A stretch of 64,000 nt of DNA. Source: Bicyclus anynana (Eukaryota; Arthropoda; Insecta; Lepidoptera; Nymphalidae). Position numbers and translations under genes: made by a program. The notes under the pieces were generated by a model that ran no database searches, was not told the origin of the DNA, and worked only from the letters and a program-made list of their open reading frames with translations. This document shows, piece by piece, positions 46,266-58,018 of this stretch. The stretch is taken from the NCBI RefSeq assembly GCF_947172395.1, contig NC_069086.1, forward strand, positions 9,022,501 to 9,086,500, given 5' to 3'. Position 1 is the first letter of the stretch; every line of letters starts with the position of its first letter.

Positions 46266-46336
46266 TGTAGTGTATTGTTAACATAAAATATTAAACATTT
46301 ATGTATGTGAGGGTATGACAATAAATAATCAGTATT
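46266..46336 (+). repeat. Third LTR, truncated by gap
   Basis: First 71 bases of the LTR, one C-to-T change relative to the others (AAACATTTATG), preceded by the polypurine tract and ended by N's. Confidence 0.9.
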
Positions 46337-46536
46337 NNNNNNNNNNNNNNNNNNNNNNNNNNNNNNNNNNNNNNNNNNNNNNNNNNNNNNNNNNNNNNNN
46401 NNNNNNNNNNNNNNNNNNNNNNNNNNNNNNNNNNNNNNNNNNNNNNNNNNNNNNNNNNNNNNNNNNNNNNNNNNNNNNNNNNNNNNNNNNNNNNNNNNNN
46501 NNNNNNNNNNNNNNNNNNNNNNNNNNNNNNNNNNNN
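46337..46536. other. Assembly gap (200 N)
   Basis: A run of exactly 200 N, probably a placeholder length. It starts inside the third LTR, so an unknown amount of element sequence, possibly further tandem copies, may be missing. Confidence 0.99.
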
Positions 46537-47488
46537 TGACTAGCGAATAAAAAAACGAGGCGGTCTTGTGTGTTGTTCTTGCCTTTAATTGGCACAAATT
46601 ACATGTTATTTGTCAATTGATGTGAACTGCAAATCAAATGGAAAGTTCTTTTTATTAATTATTTTTTATTATGAACGCTCTTAATTAACGTTCGCTGTCC
46701 TTTTAAAACGTTTATTGTGTACCATTGTACCCTTACTCGGTTTATGCTCAGATAATAAATCTTATTGTAATTACTTAGTACAGTCATAAAAAAGCGAGGT
46801 CAATAAATTGCAATACAGTTGTAGTAGGTATGAATAAGATACGAACAATTCAAGTGGGGAAATTACATACCCACCTCTTAATGCATAGGAGGGGGGGGGG
46901 GGGGTTTAGGGATACTATGATGATGAGATATGATAGGAATCGGAACCACGCCACGGCCATAGTCACCGAAAGCAGGGACACAACCCACTGCGCCAAGGGG
47001 CCGTCAAAGGAATAGGATAACCATTTCTTAGAGTCTTGGACTTGGAAGGCATCTATGCCAGTACCAGGTCATCGTCAGTGACGTGCATAAGGTTTTTAAC
47101 GAGGGTATGTATTAAGTAAAAAAATGGAAAATTCCCTGTCCAACCCAACTATGTATTCTGTGGTCCAACATAAATTTGTCCTCCCCTAAATGAGTCCTAA
47201 GGGTAAGCAGTGCTTTTTTGCATCTATGAAGTGGCATGGTACGCCACTGGTATTTACATATCTAATACGCATCATACGCCTACTCATTCGGCGCCTCCTG
47301 AAACGGTCTTAGCGCCTCGGTTCGGCGTAGTGATAGGCCCCAATGATTAGTATAAAAAGTGGTTTTTGGGCCCTACATAAAAGAATATTTTTACTGAAAA
47401 ATAAATATCCTAGTTACCTTACTTATTTTTCAGTAAAGGTATTCTACCTACTTACTAGTACTATGTATTATAATACATGCATGCATGC

Positions 47489-47690
47489 ATGCACCTCCAA
47501 CTTTTCAGTTGTGTGCATTTTAAGAAATTAAATATCACGTGTCTCAAACAGTGAAGGAAAAACATCGTGAGGAAACCTGAACACCTGAGAAATTCCTTAA
47601 TTCTCTGCGTGTGTGAAGTCTACCAATCCGCATTGGGCCAGCGTGGAGCTAAGCAATGAGCCGAATATGGGTTGATAATGATGATTCTAC
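47489..47690 (+). mobile_element. tRNA-derived SINE, copy 3 (5'-truncated)
   Basis: Starts at GCATGCACCTCCAACTTTTCAG, so the tRNA-like head is missing. It continues through CACGTGTCTCAAACAGTGAAGG and CCAATCCGCATTGGGCCAGC, loses a short stretch, and ends GAATATGGGTTGATAATGATGAT. Confidence 0.8.
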
Positions 47691-49484
47691 CCACCCAAAT
47701 ATTTTCTACTAAAAATCTTTGTGCCTACCTACGTAACAAAAATAAATAACAAATTATAATTACGACAACGATACTTAGTAAGAACGTGTTAATATTTTAT
47801 TATTACAAACGAACGTGATTGATAATTATAATAAAAAGATGTGATAATTCTTTACCTAATTGAAACGTTGCAGAATACAAACTCGTGAAATGACCTTAAA
47901 GCGTTGTGAAAGTGATTGTAGTCACGTGTAAATCTTAATACCTACCTCATTCCTACTTGCTTGAGTTATGTAACATATTAGGTATTAGCAGAACCTCGCA
48001 TTCACCCATGTAGTTTCCGTTCCCGTAAGAATAAGAGTACATTTAGCCTAAAGTACTCTGGGATAGTGTAGCTTCCTAACAGTGAAAGAATTTTTCAAAT
48101 CAATGTAGTAATACAAACAAACAAACAATCATAATATAGGTGTAGATAGTTATATAATTGAATTTCAGTTTTTCACTAACCCGGCAGCAACCATTAGTTT
48201 TCCGGGATAAAAGGGCATATATGTTGCTCAATAACCTCCTATCCTCTATATTTCAGTGAAAGTCTCATTAAATTCAAACTTTCATTCTTTTATTTCGTTT
48301 TATTGCTCAATAACTATCATCAAGTATTCACAGTCATATAAGTTGTTACTGTTTAATATTTTCATAATAAGCGCCCGAAAAAGAGGTGATGGCTCAGCTC
48401 AGCTCATTTAAGATTTGTAAGTGGAGCTCCATTTCTTTTGCACCAGGATCCTAACCTGGTAACCTAGCTACGCCACTGTTCGGAGCCTCCAATTTCTTTT
48501 TTCTTATTTTTTAAATTTAACTAGAGGTCTCTATGAAATTCCATTTGCCTCTATTATCCCAGCTGTATCGTTTGTCCTCAACTTACCGGTTTTTTCTCCA
48601 ATTACCTACCTAGGTATTTAGTTTTAACTTTGATTATTATTATGTAAATTAACAAAGAACTTAAACAAATCATAACTATTTATCATTAGTTAATTAAGAA
48701 TTATTTATTAATTAAATATTATGTAAATGATATAATCAGTAATCAAATAGCTTATTATAGGAAAAACATTAATGTAGAATACTTCATTGACTTTTAAATA
48801 GGCACGACTGAATAATTCTACATTTGCTAAGTGAAAACTGGGTTAGTAGTAACGATAGCAATTTAATTGTATACAATTAGTTACATTGCAATGTTAGTTA
48901 GGTTAGGTACCTACATACTTACGACATCTTAGTCTTAGTCTAGTCTAGTCTTAGAGTCTTAGGCTCTCTTTTTTTAATTGGAAAAGTTCATAAGTAACCA
49001 AGGCGTGGAAAATAGTTAATAATTGTTTTTTCAAGTGTATTTTGCGAAACACCGAGAGGTGACAAAAACCTCTATCTCCTAGAGACTTTTCTCCCCTTTC
49101 AGAGAAAATATATCCATGTACTCGTAGAGATAGACTCTTCGAAACGAGAGCATCTTTAAGAGATGTTGACTCTATATTACTTAAGTGAGCAGTGAAACAT
49201 CAAAATCAAAATAGAAGCTACAATTTTGATATTGATGTTACTATAAATGGTCTACAAGTACCAACAGAGATTTATCTGGGTTCTAAAATAAATGAACAAG
49301 TAGTTAAAGAAGCAAAAATTATTAAAACGTCGCAGGCGAACTAAAATTTTCATCGCGTAGTAATCTACGACCTACAATTCTGCAAAATAAATTAAGCATT
49401 ATTATCAATGTAACAAGGTGTACACTGTATTGAGTATTTTCATAAAGTTACCATAATGAGTTTTCCATATCTACTAACGATAAC

Positions 49485-49600
49485 TGCTTCGTTAGTCCAG
49501 TGGTTAGCCTGTGTGGCTTCGGATCACGAGGTCCTGGGTTCGAGTCCTGGGTCGGGCTATGAAATACAGAGGGCTTTTGTTTCATCAGAAAAAAATTTTA
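49485..49600 (+). mobile_element. Second type of tRNA-derived SINE head
   Basis: GCTTCGTTAGTCCAGTGGTT (A box) and GGGTTCGAGTCC (B box) with a GGATCACGAGGT middle, followed by a non-tRNA body (GGCTATGAAATACAGAGGGC). The T arm does not pair as in a real tRNA, so I call it a SINE. Confidence 0.65.
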
Positions 49601-49669
49601 ATCCGTAATTGCGAAGTTGGTGGCGTTACATTTATATGACTCGTGGGAGTACGTTAACCCTTTGCTTCT

Positions 49670-49840
49670 GATCCCATATTCGGCTCTCAGAAGGAGAGGG
49701 GTTAGACTAATAGTCCAGCACGCTGGCCCAATGCGGATTGGTAGACTTTACACACGCAGAGAATTAAGAAAATTATCTGGTATGCAGGTTTCCTCACGAT
49801 GTTTTCCTTCACCGTTTGGGACACGTGATATTTAAAGTAA
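49670..49840 (-). mobile_element. tRNA-derived SINE, copy 4 (3' part)
   Basis: Reverse-strand body and tail: CCCATATTCGGCTC, GCTGGCCCAATGCGGATTGG, CACACGCAGAGAATTAAG, GGTTTCCTCACGATGTTTTCC, ACACGTGATATTTAA. The head is absent. Confidence 0.8.
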
Positions 49841-50959
49841 ACTAAAGTAAATATTTAATCAGAATCAATAGGTATATAGTTTTCGGAAAAAATCATCTAT
49901 GTTTGGCACTCTTGTGAATAATGTGCTCATCTTATTTAATTTCTTTTCTTTTTAAGTTTATATGTGTGTTTAATACATACGTTTTTAATTTGTGATATTT
50001 AAGTTATCTTTTATTTACTTTTCTTCTTTATTCCATGCCGTGTTTATTTGTAAGAAATTACTGCACTTATATCGATTTATAATTTAGATAAATTTTATTA
50101 TTTTAATTAGTGTGTTTGTAAATAAACAAGAAGGGATATCTTAATGACCTACTACAGAGCTGAAATATAACATTATTATCTGGTTACCCATACACGTAGT
50201 CGAAAATTCAGGAAAGAAAACTCAGAGAACAAAAGCACTGTTATAGAGGGACCGGAAAAAGTTTCGTAGACGCGAGCAAAGTAGACGGAGAATGCTAAAA
50301 AATTGTGTAATAATTTTATCCAACAAATATTTCGCACAAACACAAAACTTACTAATATTTTAATAGCGCTTGGACAGAGCGTGTCAATCATGAGAACAGC
50401 TTAGCGCCTTGCTGTTAAATTGTCTTTCGCTTTCGTTACCATCCTACACTTTCATTGCATACAGTGTATTTGCATATTATTATTTACCTGCTGACAGAGA
50501 AAATATGAATAACAGGGTTATGGTAAGTTTAAGTAAGTATGTTTTTAGGTAAAATTACATTTTTATTAAAATGATTTATTAATAGATAATCATTGTGTTT
50601 TACTTTTAAAACAGCTTGGTGACTGTATTACATGTATAGCGGTCTATTATAGGTAACTCTCTTTTGAAAGGGCGAGGTTGTTTTGTAGCTATCTTTAGCT
50701 ACATGAGTATGATGAAGTAACTATATTACAAATATAAAGTACAGATATAGTATACAAAGATTTAAAATGGAGTAATGAGTTGTGACAGAAATAATAGATC
50801 AACAAGTGGTAATGGTTGCCCTAATGATCATTACGTCAAGCTTAGACATCGCACCGTGTTCCAATTATTCAATTTGTGCGTAGATGTAACGAGGCTACGT
50901 TAATAGTTGCATAAGTAGGGTGCATCTGCTTGACATTTGAATCGACCCCAAATCCGAAT

Positions 50960-51669
50960 AGAAACTGTGTCACATTAGCCGGCAAGAGTGCCGCTGCCGG
51001 CGACGGCCGAGCGCGGCGAGCGGTTGTGCAATCCCGTTAGCACTCGGCTCCACGTGCGAAGCCGGCGCGCCTCAATGTCGCCCCGCGCCCGTGGGCGGCC
51101 GCCGCCCGCTGAAAATAGCGAGCCTGCACGAGCGAGCGCAGGCCGCTCGCCCGAGCGCGCCCGAGCGCCGCGCTCTCCTTCGCGCCGCCGCTCGGCGCCC
51201 GCTGCCTCTCGCTCGCGCGAACAGCTGAGTATCAAAACAAAGAAGCGAGACGAACGGTCGCCGCTCCCGCTCGCCGGCCGGCCGGTGTCGCGCCGAACGC
51301 ACGCCAGTTCTCGTTTGAACCGTGTCTATTGAGGTCGTCCGCAGCGAACTTGCGCGCAAAGTTTACTGCCGCGAAAGGGTTTTTCTTTGTCCCGATCTTC
51401 GAGGACCTTGCCCTCGTATTATGTTTCCGCGCGAGACCAGCGACCAACCTTGGCCTATTGAGGGGCCGAATCGCGTTCAGCGTACGGAGTCGGATCGAAA
51501 TTTTCGCGATTGCCCGAAATTTTGTTACGGATACCCCGCGAAACGCGTACGCCGGGCGATTTGAAAATTCGAAGTGAACTCGTGAAAGGAAGGTGAGTGG
51601 ACCGGACAGTGTCAGAATCAGAACAGTGTAGTGTGCTTGATATCGGAGGTGATTCGAACTGAAGCCATC
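50960..51669 (+). promoter_or_regulatory. CpG-rich promoter / 5' UTR of Glut4EF-like gene
   Basis: A sharp change from AT-rich to very CpG-dense sequence (50975-51320, many GCGCGC, GCTCGC and CGCCGCG words) directly upstream of the first coding exon. No TATA box is evident. A good donor-like site, GGAAG|GTGAGT, at about 51592 suggests an alternative non-coding first exon. Open frames within the island on both strands are explained by its low stop-codon content. Confidence 0.65.
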
Positions 51670-52044
51670 ATGTCTACCGGTAAACGTTTAGCGAAGCGCT
51701 CTATCATAGGGACGCGCGTAGCGGCTCTCGGCGACGACGGACTGTACTACTCGGGGATGATCCAGGCGGTGAAAACGCCGGCTCCTTTCCCGGAGAACAA
51801 CAATTGTATAAATTTAACACCGAACACCCGTTACACGGTGCGGTTTGACGGCGGCAAGCTGACGCGGGAGTACCGCGACGCAGAGCTGATCGGGCCCGGC
51901 TTCCGCGGGCTGGCCGGCGTGCGGCTGCGGGCGGGCCAGCGCGTCTTCCTCACGTACAATGGGCGCGAGGTGCGCGCCGACGTGCTCGACCACGACCACG
52001 ACTCCGACGAGCTCCGCGTACAGGTGCACGCGCCAGCCGCCGAG
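51670..52044 (+). CDS. Glut4EF: Glut4EF/ZNF395-family transcription factor, first coding exon
   Basis: 125 codons from ATG 51670 (in ACCATCATGTCTACC context) to GCC GAG|GTACGT at 52044, phase 0. The N-terminus MSTGKRLAKRSIIGTRV, then YYSGMIQAVKTPAPFPENN, NLTPNTRYTVRFDGG, YRDAELIGPGF and GQRVFLTYNGREV match the conserved N-terminal region of insect Glut4EF and resemble RRLGKRSLLGARV of vertebrate ZNF395/SLC2A4RG, DNA-binding factors with a later C2H2 finger. Those later parts are not in the window. The frame stays open past the donor to 52149, but the donor and the loss of similarity mark the exon end. An upstream in-frame extension to 51631 has no ATG-based support. Confidence 0.82.
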
Positions 52045-53399
52045 GTACGTACCCTCCCATCTAGGTGTAACCCGAACGGTCAATTGCTTCGACGCAGCCA
52101 TTACAACCAAAAAAACTGTACAAGGCTTTCGGACCAACAGATTCTTTAACAAAAGACATCAACGCAAATCAAGCTCTAATGTAGACGTAGAGCCTCATTA
52201 ATTTTTTGAAGTTTCAAAAATCGAATGGTTTTTTATTAATGAAAAATTATGACAAACATGTTGTGGATTGACGTCACTGCATTTGGACAGACAAAGCTTT
52301 TTGTTAGATGCTTGGGAAGAGAAGTGCGCGGGCGCGTGCATACGAGCTATTGACCCTTGCACGTGGGGCGGAGTCGTGCTCCGTGCCCGATACCCGGCAG
52401 CGCACGGGAAAGGTTGCGAGTATGGGCTTCCCCATTATAAGTCGCCCGATACCTGGACTATATAAGCACTACACTATACAACAGTGGTGTGTATAATGTT
52501 AACTAGAGTAAGCACTATTTGTAAAAAAATTACAAAATGGGAGCTTGCAGATTCTAAACGAGTCCTCAATTTGGATCTTTGAAGTGCATTCCACAGCTAT
52601 ACAGGCTGCATTTTTAAATACTTTTAAGTGATAGTCATAATATTTCTGAAACTGAAATTATAAATTATTCCTAACAATATTGCAGAATCATGCGCATAAA
52701 CATATTTCTACAATAAATGCAGCTTGGACAGAGTATAGGTCAACGCGTGCGGCGTAGATTCTACGGCGTAGACGAAGTCATTGTTCAAATTATTTATACC
52801 CCTCAAATATCCCCGTTTACTGAAAAGGAGGAGCCTACCTTCAGAAGTGTAGATAATAATCATAATGCAAACCCACTAATGCGAGTAGGTATGTAATATG
52901 CAATACACAATACACGAAGGCTACATAAATTTTTTGCACCAATGAATGCACGAGTTACGAGCGAGCCCCTGTCGCTCGCCTTTCCACAGCGCGATGCAAC
53001 AAATAGCTACCTACTAGTTCTACGCATTAGCTGCCTAGCACGTAGGTAGCTAGTAGTATAGGAGCTGGGATCCTAAATTAGCAGTTAATAAAGTTTCATA
53101 GTGACTGATTAGATATAGTAAATTAGAGGATTAGATGATAGAACATATAATAATTGGTTGTTATATATATTTTTTTAGCTTTTAGCAGTGGCAAAAAGAC
53201 TACAGTCTTTAAATACAACTTTTATTAGCTCGTGGCTCAAGAACAAAAATACAAGGGTTTTATTTTTTTAACTTTGGAACCCTCCTATTTTCTTACGGTA
53301 AAATCGTTGGATTTTCTAAATGCACACTTTTTAGTTATAACTAATCTCATTAATTAACCGTATCTGGCTGCTAATTGAGTATTATGAATTTAGTTTTTT

Positions 53400-53870
53400 T
53401 CTGGTTGCCCTAAACATACCCACCAATATTAAGGGCTCATACTTGGTGGAGGTACTCAACAACGTGCAAGGTATACTCCCAGTTTATCGGCTACGCCCGA
53501 GTAAATCCAAAATTCTCCTCTTTGGCTCCTCTACTATCCTATCGCTACATTGCACTCGCCACGTATCGTGCCGGCCGGCTTCAGTATTCTAGTCGTCATA
53601 TCCATAACTGACGTGCAGGTTGAGTATTTTTAATTTAATTTTTTTTTGGTTGCCCTAAGCGTACCCACCAATATTAAGGGCTCATTCTCGATGGAGGTAC
53701 TAAACAACGTGCAAATTATTCTCCCTTGTGATCTGCTACGCTCAAGTAAATCCAACATTCTGATCTTCGGCTCCTCTACTATAGCCTATCGCTACATTGC
53801 AGTCGCCACTTATCGTGCCGGCCGGCTTCAATATTCTAGTCGCCACCGACCAGTTATTGCGCGGATGGCT
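53400..53870. repeat. Two-copy tandem repeat, period about 245 bp
   Basis: Copies start GGTTGCCC at 53403 and 53648. Shared landmarks: ACCCACCAATATTAAGGGCTCAT, GGAGGTACT, AACAACGTGCAA, CGGCTCCTCTACTAT, CCTATCGCTACATTGCA, CGTGCCGGCCGGCTTCA and TATTCTAGTCG. The copies differ by scattered substitutions, and no coding frame is shared. Confidence 0.8.
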
Positions 53871-54039
53871 AAATGTATTCTTACATACGCAATAATACGC
53901 ATCTTATCAAACGTGTACCGCACTTGTTCAAGTTACAATCACCGGTCATTCCACTTGTGAATAGTAATTTTAAAAGCCACAAAAGATAATATTTGTTATT
54001 TATATACCGACCATAGACTCGACCACAATGGGCACAAGA

Positions 54040-54210
54040 CCGTTTTGACGACCTCTCTGCCGCAGTTGGGTAGTGTTGTGGTTCTCAACAGAGAGGTCCT
54101 AGGTTCGATTACGAGCTGGGTCCGTTTTTAAATTGGCTCAGTTCTGGTCTGGTGGTACGTATCGACAGTGCCGGATTAAGGTAAATTGGTGCCCTAAACA
54201 ATTTCAACTG
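54040..54210 (+). mobile_element. Third type of tRNA-derived SINE
   Basis: GACCTCTCTGCCGCAGTTGGGTAGTGTTGTGGTTC followed by GGTCCTAGGTTCGATTACGAG gives A- and B-box-like words. The tail GCCGGATTAAGGTAAATTGGTGCC recurs at about 30418. Not a functional tRNA. Confidence 0.55.
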
Positions 54211-54330
54211 TGACACACCGTAGCAAGGACCGTAGTAGTTACTCTACCGGCAAAGACGTCCTTCCAAGCGATATAGCGTTACAATACCACGTAGAAACTT
54301 TCAGAAGTGTGGGTAGAATGAACTTGTCGT

Positions 54331-54640
54331 CGTCATCAACCCATATTCGGCTCACTGCTGAGCTCGAGTCTCCTCTCAGAATGAGAGGGGTTAGGCCAAT
54401 AGTCCACCACGCTGGCCCAATGCGGATTGGCAGACTTCACACACGCAGAGAATGAAGATAATTCTCTGGTATGCAGGTTTCCTCACGATGTTTTCCTTCA
54501 CCGATTGAGACACGTGATATTTAATTTCTTAAAATGCACACAACTGAAAAGTTGGAGGTGCATGCCCGGGACCGGATTCGAACCCACACCCTCCGGAATC
54601 GGAGGCAGAGGTCATATCCACTAGGCTATCACTGCTCCTT
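54331..54640 (-). mobile_element. tRNA-derived SINE, copy 5 (near full length)
   Basis: Reverse copy with tail, body and head in order: CGTCATCAACCCATATTCGG, GCTGGCCCAATGCGGATTGG, CCTCACGATGTTTTCCTTCACC, GCATGCCCGGGACCGGATTCGAACCC (B box) and CCACTAGGCTATCACTG (A box). The end of the head is repeated once (CTAGGCTATCACTG at 54640-54654). Confidence 0.85.
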
Positions 54641-54964
54641 CTAGGCTATCACTGAACTTGTACCTCTTACAAATAAAAATAAGCCCGCTTCCATCTTAGA
54701 CAGCATCGTCACTTAACATTAAGTGAGATCTTATTCAGGAGTTACCATAGTATAGTATAGTTATCATAGAATAAAAAACCCACAGTTTGTGGAAATTTCT
54801 ATGTGAGACCTTCCTTCGAGAAAAATACGTCCATCGTTCGAAACCTGCAATTATCGATGTCAACCAGACCATAGATGTGCATGCAAGTTTTACTGCACGC
54901 TTATTTACAAGAGAGCAAATCGTGCGTCATAATTGTCATTAGGATAAGCACACAGCTATTTATT

Positions 54965-55140
54965 TTAAACTAGCGACGCACCGCAGTTTCTCCCCCGTAG
55001 TTCCCGTTCCCATAAGAATACGGGGATAAAATAAAGCCTATGACACTCGCAAATAACAAAGCTTTCTAATGGTAAACGAAAATTCAAAATCCAGAGTTTA
55101 CTCATAAACAATACCTCTTTATAATATTAGTATAGACTAG
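54965..55140 (+). mobile_element. RTE-like tail, second family
   Basis: AAACTAGCGACGCACCGCAGTTTCTCCCCCGTAGTTCCCG, AATACGGGGATAAAATAAAGCC, CTTTCTAATGGTAAACGAA, ending CTCTTTATAATATTAGTATAGACT. It is related by its ends to 31355-32095 and to the ACTAGCGGACGC family. Confidence 0.55.
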
Positions 55141-55374
55141 CCAACGCATGTAATTTCTATAAAAGCGGAATATCCCATCATGGATTTTTTTTGTTATATC
55201 TCAAATGAATTAGCTAGCATTTTCCATGAAAACACCCATGTGACCTGATTTTATCCGACACATTTAACAATTATCATTATTTTTGACCAATATCCACAAA
55301 ACCTTTAAAAATAACGGCATATTGATTTTAAAGACCAACAAATATCTATTTCAAGAGCATACCTACTAACATAC

Positions 55375-55416
55375 TACTACACTGTCACTATTTTAACAAA
55401 TAGTGCCAGTGTAGTA
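55375..55416. repeat. Short palindrome
   Basis: TACTACACTGTCACTATTT, loop TAAC, AAATAGTGCCAGTGTAGTA: an 18-bp stem with one mismatch, possibly a tiny fold-back element. No transcript evidence. Confidence 0.55.
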
Positions 55417-55629
55417 TTTAATAATAGTAATATAAGACGTAAACAAAGTCGCATCAGGTAGACCCTATTCTTTTTTCTAAAATAACTATCCTATTGGTCT
55501 GTTCTATTTAGTTGTGTGACCCTTTTCATTTTGTAAGACTATAAATATTTTTTTAGTCGTCAAGAAAGAAAGGCCTCGCAAGTCATTAGGCTATCACTTG
55601 GCCTACGCCTAGCTACGCCACTGTTAACG

Positions 55630-55785
55630 GAGAGTCTCATAGGAGACGCCCTTAGAGAGCCGTTCCGTCCTCTATCTTTCTTTCAGCCTTCGGGTCACAT
55701 CAGGCGATGCTTCTGCGCTCGCCCAACCCCCCCGGTGACGCCGTAGTGGTTCCGCAGGGAGCTATCGGCACCTACTCAGACAGAA
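55630..55785 (+). mobile_element. Jockey-type LINE 3' end fragment
   Basis: GAGACGCCCTTAGAGAGCCGTTCCG, CAGCCTTCGGGTCACATCAGGCGATGCTTCTGCGCTCGCCC, CCCCGGTGACGCCG and then an A-run match the 3' UTR of the element at 19790-20425. Confidence 0.75.
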
Positions 55786-56446
55786 AAAAAAAAAATGTTA
55801 ACGGAGTTGTTAATACAACCAAAACGTAGTTGTATTCACCACAGCAGTGGTAATGATTAGTATCATTCACACTAAGCAGTGCACGTCTCGGCTTAGCGCT
55901 GATGGTCAGATAAACCCGTATCACGAACGCGCTAAATTCGGCCGACGTACCGTTAACACTACTTACTAAATTGGAATTTCGATTTCTCTCACGTGACGTT
56001 CCATGGCGATACATTTTGATCAGAAAATAAATGTTACGTAATACGTAAGGTAAAAGACGTTTACCTCATTGTAAATAAAAATTTATAAACGTATCGTTTT
56101 GTTGTTTACAGTGTAAACACCCACCTTTATACAATAATTTAAACAGGAAAAAGGTAAACAATATGTATGTTTACTCTGATTTTTGGCACGATTTTATTTA
56201 TTAAAATAAATCGATACTATAGAACCTATTATTATTTTGTTTACATAATAATATCGACGTAAGGAAACGCGTGGATAAAGAAGAAATTTCTCAGATATGC
56301 GGTTTCCTCACTTCCTCTGATCTTCTTTTTTTCACCGTTTGAGATTCGGGATATTAAATTTCTTAAAAGTCACATAACTGAATCAAAGGCGGAGGTCATA
56401 TCAACTGGTCTAAACTACAACTACAAAACTATAAAAACTGAAATAG

Positions 56447-56486
56447 GACTCGAGTCTAAAAAAGAGCCCTTTTTTAGACTCGAGCC
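56447..56486. repeat. Palindrome GACTCGAGTC type
   Basis: GACTCGAGTCTAAAAAAG, loop AGCC, CTTTTTTAGACTCGAGCC: an 18-bp stem with one mismatch. More GAGCC/CTAAAAAA words follow up to 56545, so it may be part of a small repeat. Confidence 0.6.
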
Positions 56487-56984
56487 TTTTCAAAAAGGCT
56501 TTCCATTCGCCGAGCCCTAAAAAAGCCTCCGAGTCCTCAACATCAGGGCTAAACAGTAATTTAGGAACACTAGCTACCACTGTATCCAGTACAAATATAT
56601 AGAGTAGCTCTAAGTACCTACGTATTTACCTACTCAATTAATTTCAATAGTTAGCTAATCGTTTTCAAACGGTACCAGCCTGACCGGCCGGCGTTCACGC
56701 ACCAGGCATCACCGCAATCGGCACCTTATCGCTAATTACCCCGACCACACGGCTTTATTTCTTTTCCAATCATTACAAGATAATTATACAATTGACCGCG
56801 GCATTTTAATGTGTACAAAAACTACCAGTTTCGTAAGCAATGTGATCGATCGACCCATCCGACTGGTTCTTTTTGTGCCCATAATATAAATAACGAAATG
56901 CCAAAACGTAAAATAATGGTGTTGTTTATTGAACTTGATTTTATAAAATGTAATAATTTATTTACAAAGTTGTTTTTTTATTAT

Positions 56985-57185
56985 TGAGAAAGAATACAAT
57001 AAGGAACTTAAGTTAACATATCATAATAACTATACAAATGATGCCCACGTGGAATGGTGGCAAGAACACTGGCTACATTTCCGCGCTGGACAGCCAGGCT
57101 GATCCTTTGCGCAAAAAATGAGCCAGCCCTTCTGTCACCAATCGAGGAACCGCGGTGAAATGACTCGGTGAATTGGCACTACAAC
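56985..57185 (-). mobile_element. LINE ORF2 C-terminal fragment (reverse)
   Basis: On the minus strand a frame reads [20 protein letters not shown], then [13 protein letters not shown] and a stop, the typical end of a non-LTR retrotransposon ORF, followed by an AT-rich 3' end. The clade was not resolved. A related copy on the plus strand lies at 59726-59847. Confidence 0.6.
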
Positions 57186-57811
57186 TCCATGGTCCAAGGG
57201 TCTCCACAAAGTTTAAAAAGTTCAATATTTATTTTATTTTAGGTTTGGTTATAACGCATACAATAAGTTATTATTAGTGTCATCGTCGCAATGCTCTACA
57301 TTAATTCCTTTCCTAGGTGTAACTAAATTCCTTTTCTACATAATAGTAAAACAACTTTATCTTTAGGAGCTTATCCAAAAACATATGAACTGAAACGAAA
57401 AGGACCAATAAAAGGTTACATATTTGTACATCAATAAGTTGAATATCAAGAATTTTTTTAAGAAAATGTCAAGGAAATCGTATAAATCGGAAGCACTGGT
57501 CCCGTACAACCGTAACCGTAGAAGCTCTACGCGTTTACTACAAACGATTACTATTTTACAATCTTGGCGTAAATTAGAAGCTGTTAATTCAATAGGTATG
57601 TTTTGAATAAAAAAAACGTATTGTTTAGTGCCACAAGGAAGAACCGCGCACGCGTCGGCCTTGCGCGTCGACGTGGTGACGTCGCGATATCGTCGTGACG
57701 CGGGCGCCCATTCGTCGCGCACAAGCATAACATTTTCGATAACAAGCCTCATTTTAGTACAAGATCCGGCATAAGAAATATATACCCTCATCTGTTACCT
57801 ATTTATTTGTG

Positions 57812-58018
57812 ACTAGCGGACGCCCGCGTGGAATTCAGTTTTTCACAAATCCCGCGTGAACCATGAATTTTTCCAAGAAAAAAGTAGCCTATGTCAATGC
57901 AGAGTAAAATCCATTTCTATTCCAAATTTCAGTCAAATCGCTTCAGTAGCTGCAGCACAAAAAAAAACAAACATACACACTTACACACGAACTTTCGCCT
58001 TTATAATATTAATGTGAT
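57812..58018 (+). mobile_element. RTE-type tail
   Basis: ACTAGCGGACGCCCGCGTGGAATTC (internally shortened head), CACAAATCCCGCG, GTAGCCTATG, CAAATTTCAGTCAAATCGC, CGAACTTTCGCC, ending TTTATAATATTAATGTGATA. Confidence 0.8.

Larger units (their letters stand above)
38540..46336 (+). mobile_element. Tandem pair of Mag-like Ty3/gypsy LTR retrotransposons
   Basis: Layout: LTR (38540-38636), internal 1 (38637-43264), LTR (43265-43361), internal 2 (43362-46265), LTR (46266 onward, cut by a gap). The LTRs are only 97 bp, start TGTAGTG and end TTACA. The first two are identical; the third differs by one base over 71. Short LTRs, an adjacent primer site and a gypsy-type pol order fit the Mag lineage first known from silkworm. 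High identity means recent insertion. The right flank is hidden in the gap, so no target duplication could be tested. Confidence 0.93.
46537..50950. other. Intergenic stretch with SINEs
   Basis: No gene is recognised. It includes a 14-base G run (46891-46904), CATGCATGCATGCATGC at about 47477, SINE pieces (listed separately), and a weak RTE-like tail at about 47985-48130. 48.5-49.4 kb is AT-rich with nothing to name; 49.85-50.95 kb likewise. Confidence 0.5.

Noticed and set aside
49489..49560. Possible tRNA gene
   Set aside because: A and B boxes are present but the T stem does not pair and a SINE-like body follows; treated as a SINE head.
55375..55416. microRNA precursor
   Set aside because: Stem of 18 bp with a 4-base loop is too short for a normal precursor.
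57363..57791. 142-codon minus-strand open frame
   Set aside because: No domain or homologous segment recognised; low-complexity hydrophobic end; likely chance.
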